NCBI GenBank assembly: GCA_002329075.1
Contig: DCXR01000045.1
Location: forward strand, 1-44,460
Direction: 5' to 3'
DNA length: 44,460 nt
Source: Candidatus Neomicrothrix sp. UBA2131
GTDB taxonomy: Bacteria > Actinomycetota > Acidimicrobiia > Acidimicrobiales > MedAcidi-G1
Shown: piece by piece, positions 41,530 through 44,460 of the stretch
How positions within the stretch are numbered: position 1 is the stretch's first letter
Layout of the letters: each line of letters starts with the position of its first letter
Made by a program: the position numbers and the translations under genes
The notes under the pieces: generated by a model
Told to the model about the DNA's origin: nothing
Database searches by the model: none
What the model saw: the letters and a program-made list of their open reading frames with translations, nothing else

Positions 41530-43878
41530 ATGAGCCCAATCGCAGACCGTCGGGTGGTCCCTCGTCCCACAGCGCCCTACGCGGGCACGGTTGGGCGGCT
41601 CACTGAGGACTCCGCCCCGGTGCCCATGGACCTAGATCGGGCTCCCGATGGCGCCCCGAACGTGGTGGTTGTTCTTCTCGACGACGTGGGTTTCGGTTCC
41701 TTTACAACGTTTGGTGGCCCAGTCGCTGCGCCAACCCTGGAGCGGGTGGCCGCCGAGGGTCTTCGCTACAACCAGTTCCACACCACGGCCCTGTGCGCCC
41801 CGACCCGGGCCGCGCTGCTCACGGGTCGGAACCACCACACCGTCCACATGGGTCGGATCACCGAAGCGGCCAACAGTTTTCCCGCCTACGACACGGTCAT
41901 CCCCAAGGAGGCGGCCACAGTGGCTGAGATCCTCCGCCAGAATGGGTACTCCACCTCGATGTTCGGTAAAGGGCACCTCACCCCGATCTGGGAACTTGGA
42001 CCTTCCGGCCCGTTTGACCGGTGGCCCACCGGCCTCGGATTCGACCGTTTCTACGGGTTCCCAGGAGCCGAGACATCCCAGTTCGAACCAAACCTTTACG
42101 ATCAGACCACCCCGATAGAGCCTTATGTCGGCCGGGACGACTACCACCTCACCGAGGACATCGCCGACCGGGCTATCGAATGGATCCAACGGGTCAAGGC
42201 CGACCGCCCCGACCGACCGTTCCTCTGCTACTTCGCACCCGGTGCCGTCCACGCCCCGCTGCACGTGCCACCAGACTGGATCGACGCCTACCGAGGGCAC
42301 TTCGACGACGGCTGGGATGCCCTCCGGGATGTCGTCCACGCCCGGCAACTCGACCTGGGAGTCATACCCCCGGGAACGGCCAATACGCCCCGCCCGGACC
42401 AGATCCCGGCCTGGGATGACTACCCGGACCGCTACAAACCGGTGGCCTCCCGCCTCATGGAGGTGTTCGCCGCGTTCCTTGGCCACACCGACGCCCAAGT
42501 CGGCCGGCTGGTAGATGCCCTCGACGATCTAGGCGAATGGGACAACACCCTCTTCGTCTACTTGACCGGCGACAACGGCGCTTCCGGTGAGGGACGGATC
42601 GACGGCACCTGGTCGCTGCCATCGCTCCAGAACGGCGCCGACGAGGACCCGGAACTGCTTCTCGAACACCTAGAAGATCTGGGAACAGTTCGGTCCGAAT
42701 GCCACTACAACGTCGGGTGGGCGTGGGCGCTTGACGCGCCGTTTCAGTGGATGAAACAGGTTGCCTCCCACTTCGGTGGAACCAGGAACGGCATGGCCGT
42801 CTCCTGGCCGCAGCGCATCACCGACGGCGGAGGATTACGCGGTCAGTTCCACCACGTGATCGATCTGGCGCCCACCATCCTCGAGGCTGCCGGAGTTGAA
42901 CCACCCGAGGTGGTCAACGGAATTCCCCAGTGGCCGATCGAGGGGACGTCGATGACCTACACGTTCGACGACCCGGGAGCGGCGAGCCATCGGCGTACCC
43001 AGTACTTCGAGATGCTCGGCAACCGGGGCATCTACCACGATGGCTTCATGGCCTCTTGCTTCCACGGGCGGGTCCCGTGGGTGCGTTTCGCCGGCCTGCC
43101 CTTCGACGGCCCACAGGAGAAATGGGAGCTCTACAACATCACCGACGATTTCTCTCAAAGCCGCGACCTGGCCAACGTCCAGCCCGAGCGACTGATCGAG
43201 ATGCGCGACCTTTTCCACGCCGAGGCGCAGCGCAACGGCGTGTACCCCCTCCGTGACACCGGCACGCCAGTGGGCCCGGAAGGGCGTACCCCGTCGCCGT
43301 TGGCCGGTGTGACCCGAGCCGTGTACGGACCTGCTCACGTTCGGATGCCCGAACGCAGCGTGCTCAATGTAAAGAACCGATCGTTCGACTTGGTAGCCCG
43401 CATCGACGTGCCAGACGGAGGAGCCCGGGGCGTGATCGTCTGCCAGGGGGGCAGCTTCAACGGCTGGTCTCTGTACCTCAACGAGGCCGGTCAGCCCTCC
43501 TTCCACTACAACCTCTACGGCCACCAACGGACAACCGTGGCTGGTCCCGAGTCACTGACTCCGGGGGCCCGCACCGTCCGGTTGCTGTTCGACTACGACG
43601 GCGGGTTTGGCAACGGGGCGACAATCACCCTCGGCGTGGACGGCGTGGTTGTCGCAGACGGTCGAATCGAACGCAGTGTCCCCGTCGTGTTCTCCATGGG
43701 CGGTGAGACGTTCGACGTGGGTGTCGACACCGGGTCACCGGTCGGCCCCTACCCGCATCGGTTCCGGTGCACGGCGACTATCCACGACGTGACCGTCAAG
43801 GTCCTCGGCGAGGTCGACGAGAATACCCAGGCGGCCATTGCCGCCGGGCGGTTCCGAGCGGAGATGACTTCACAGTAG
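41530..43878 (+). CDS. Type I (formylglycine) sulfatase, arylsulfatase family
   Basis: Hydrolyses sulfate esters using a formylglycine made from Cys. The 782-residue protein has the metal pair D51-D52 (VVLLDDVGFGS), the modification motif C89-x-P-x-R (LCAPTRAALLTGRN) and the second-half metal segment TGDNGASGEG (Asp-Asn). The C-terminal ~180 residues, from about PERSVLNVKNRSFDLVARI, form a beta-rich appendage. No signal peptide is visible, so it appears cytosolic or is exported another way. Downstream are truncated genes and no formylglycine-generating enzyme. Its third-position base choice is visibly less GC-biased than the neighbours, suggesting transfer. ATG 41530 is uncertain; ATG 41626 is closer to the domain. 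The natural ester is unknown. Confidence 0.9.
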   Translation: MSPIADRRVVPRPTAPYAGTVGRLTEDSAPVPMDLDRAPDGAPNVVVVLLDDVGFGSFTTFGGPVAAPTLERVAAEGLRYNQFHTTALCAPTRAALLTGRNHHTVHMGRITEAANSFPAYDTVIPKEAATVAEILRQNGYSTSMFGKGHLTPIWELGPSGPFDRWPTGLGFDRFYGFPGAETSQFEPNLYDQTTPIEPYVGRDDYHLTEDIADRAIEWIQRVKADRPDRPFLCYFAPGAVHAPLHVPPDWIDAYRGHFDDGWDALRDVVHARQLDLGVIPPGTANTPRPDQIPAWDDYPDRYKPVASRLMEVFAAFLGHTDAQVGRLVDALDDLGEWDNTLFVYLTGDNGASGEGRIDGTWSLPSLQNGADEDPELLLEHLEDLGTVRSECHYNVGWAWALDAPFQWMKQVASHFGGTRNGMAVSWPQRITDGGGLRGQFHHVIDLAPTILEAAGVEPPEVVNGIPQWPIEGTSMTYTFDDPGAASHRRTQYFEMLGNRGIYHDGFMASCFHGRVPWVRFAGLPFDGPQEKWELYNITDDFSQSRDLANVQPERLIEMRDLFHAEAQRNGVYPLRDTGTPVGPEGRTPSPLAGVTRAVYGPAHVRMPERSVLNVKNRSFDLVARIDVPDGGARGVIVCQGGSFNGWSLYLNEAGQPSFHYNLYGHQRTTVAGPESLTPGARTVRLLFDYDGGFGNGATITLGVDGVVVADGRIERSVPVVFSMGGETFDVGVDTGSPVGPYPHRFRCTATIHDVTVKVLGEVDENTQAAIAAGRFRAEMTSQ

Positions 43879-43887
43879 CGGCCGCCC

Positions 43888-44344
43888 CTAGGAGAGGCCG
43901 AGGGCATCGAGGGTCCGCCGCCACAAATCGTGCTGGGGGTCGAGGACGTCGAAGTGGGTGCCCGCGTCGTCGAAGATTCCTTCCGTGCCAGCCAACAGAC
44001 CACTCCGGCCGGCAGGGACGACGAGGTCGTAGCGGCCGTGGACGGTGATGATCCGGGCGTCGGAGGCAGACGGAGACGCCACCCGGTAGTGGTTGGGGAC
44101 GTCTCCATGTCCGCCACCCAGGAAACCCTCAATGACACCGCCGCCTAGATTCCCGGCCGCCGCCGAATACTGGTCGACCATAGCTGCTTGGGTGACGACT
44201 GTGCAGGGGACCACCACCGGACCGCTTCCGGGATCCCCGGGTTCCAGACACGACCGGCCGGCGGCCCACAGGGCGAGGTACCCGCCCGCCGAGTGGCCGA
44301 CCAGAGTGACGTCATCGAGGTCCAGGGGTTCGACTCGGAAGCCG
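43888..44344 (-). pseudogene. Alpha/beta hydrolase lacking its N-terminal part (truncated)
   Basis: The frame encodes the second half of an alpha/beta hydrolase: nucleophile GHSAGGYLALWAAG, a later RYDLVVPAG with the likely acid, and DDAGTHFDVLDPQHDLW with the His. The first strands and the HGG oxyanion region expected upstream of EPLDLDDVTLVGHSAGG are missing. Beyond about 44344 the frame stays open but reads CHPRGCLRGCLFED and Cys-rich sequence unlike the fold. A GTG at 44415 could start a short protein, but it would not fold as a normal hydrolase. It is convergent with the sulfatase (9-nt gap). The break is probably an insertion or rearrangement; the window ends 116 bases farther on. Confidence 0.6.
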
Positions 44345-44460
44345 CCGGAGTGATCTTCGAATAGACAGCCGCGCAGGCAGCCACGGGGGTGACACACCCT
44401 GACATCCCCTGACACAGATGGGTGACAGAACGGGCCGGTCAGAGCACAAACGCCCCACCT
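44345..44460. other. Junction sequence at the window edge, possible mobile-element end
   Basis: From the point where hydrolase similarity stops, the sequence is rich in short repeats of CCTGACA and GGTGACA (about 44390-44430), such as CCCTGACA near 44397 and CCCCTGACA near 44406. Such clustered TGACA words resemble the ends of insertion sequences, but no transposase is in the window, so this is only a suggestion. Confidence 0.25.

Noticed and set aside
41006..41539. 177-residue minus-strand frame crossing the tmRNA 3' end
   Set aside because: Its C-terminus is the antisense of tmRNA; only a short internal part looks like former coding sequence, recorded as a possible remnant.

Overview
The window is GC-rich, densely packed bacterial chromosome. 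The gene content points to an actinobacterium, most likely a free-living aquatic Acidimicrobiia-type lineage. Reasons: the Streptomyces-like order sufD - Rieske ferredoxin - sufC and sufC-sufS-sufU; a mec-cysM-rph-rdgB order that matches a condensed M. tuberculosis Rv1334-Rv1341 region; CpaE/Ssd-like and AlpA/BldC-like proteins; smpB next to ssrA; and many start codons 6-9 nt downstream of a TANNNT hexamer, the actinobacterial leaderless pattern. The assignment is inference; no rRNA is present.

Layout. 1-4.5 kb: tail of a LarA/DUF2088-like protein, PlsC-type acyltransferase, aconitase, a cupin with the full DMSP-lyase-like metal motif, and a small unknown protein. 4.5-13 kb: a mostly non-coding stretch with a hairpin and a Zur-like dyad, a COG0523 GTPase, a YtcJ-type amidohydrolase, RNase HI, pyruvate dehydrogenase E1 (aceE), an HhH-GPD protein, GDP-fucose synthase and a one-pass membrane protein. 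13-15 kb: acyl-CoA dehydrogenase and a metallo-beta-lactamase-fold hydrolase. 15.1-20.8 kb: Fe-S cluster assembly as two convergent blocks, sufC-sufS-sufU (+) and HTH-sufD-Rieske-sufC2-pterin dehydratase (-). There are two different SufC ATPases and no sufB. 20.9-23.2 kb: a translationally coupled pair of apparent pseudoenzymes, a CpaE/Ssd-like ATPase without the Walker lysines and a membrane-anchored pseudokinase. 23.2-28 kb: GNAT, biotin carrier, acyl-CoA carboxylase beta subunit, enoyl-CoA hydratase and an EcK/APH-like kinase. 28-30.3 kb: selD, whose catalytic residue is encoded by an in-frame UGA (selenocysteine), next to a class V aminotransferase. 30.3-34.5 kb: a coupled run of two NTF2-like proteins, aceK and rpe, then clpP. 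34.5-40.5 kb: tRNA-Leu(UAG) abutting a PAS-GGDEF-EAL gene, then rdgB, rph, cysM and mec on the minus strand, then smpB. 40.66-41.05 kb: tmRNA. 41.05-44.46 kb: a region unlike the rest, with gene remnants, short repeats, a sulfatase and a 5'-truncated alpha/beta hydrolase. It looks like acquired DNA next to ssrA.

How the genes work together. Central carbon flow is represented by aceE, aconitase, AceK (isocitrate dehydrogenase control) and rpe. The suf genes make Fe-S clusters, which aconitase and the Rieske protein need. SelD indicates a complete selenocysteine decoding system elsewhere in the genome, because selD itself needs one to be made. CysM resembles the phosphoserine-dependent mycobacterial enzyme and sits by its Mec protease, but the CysO carrier normally between them is absent.

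The observations most worth checking are the selenoprotein SelD, the pseudo-ATPase/pseudokinase pair, the split suf locus with its palindromes, and the tRNA whose 3' end lies one base from the start codon of a c-di-GMP enzyme.
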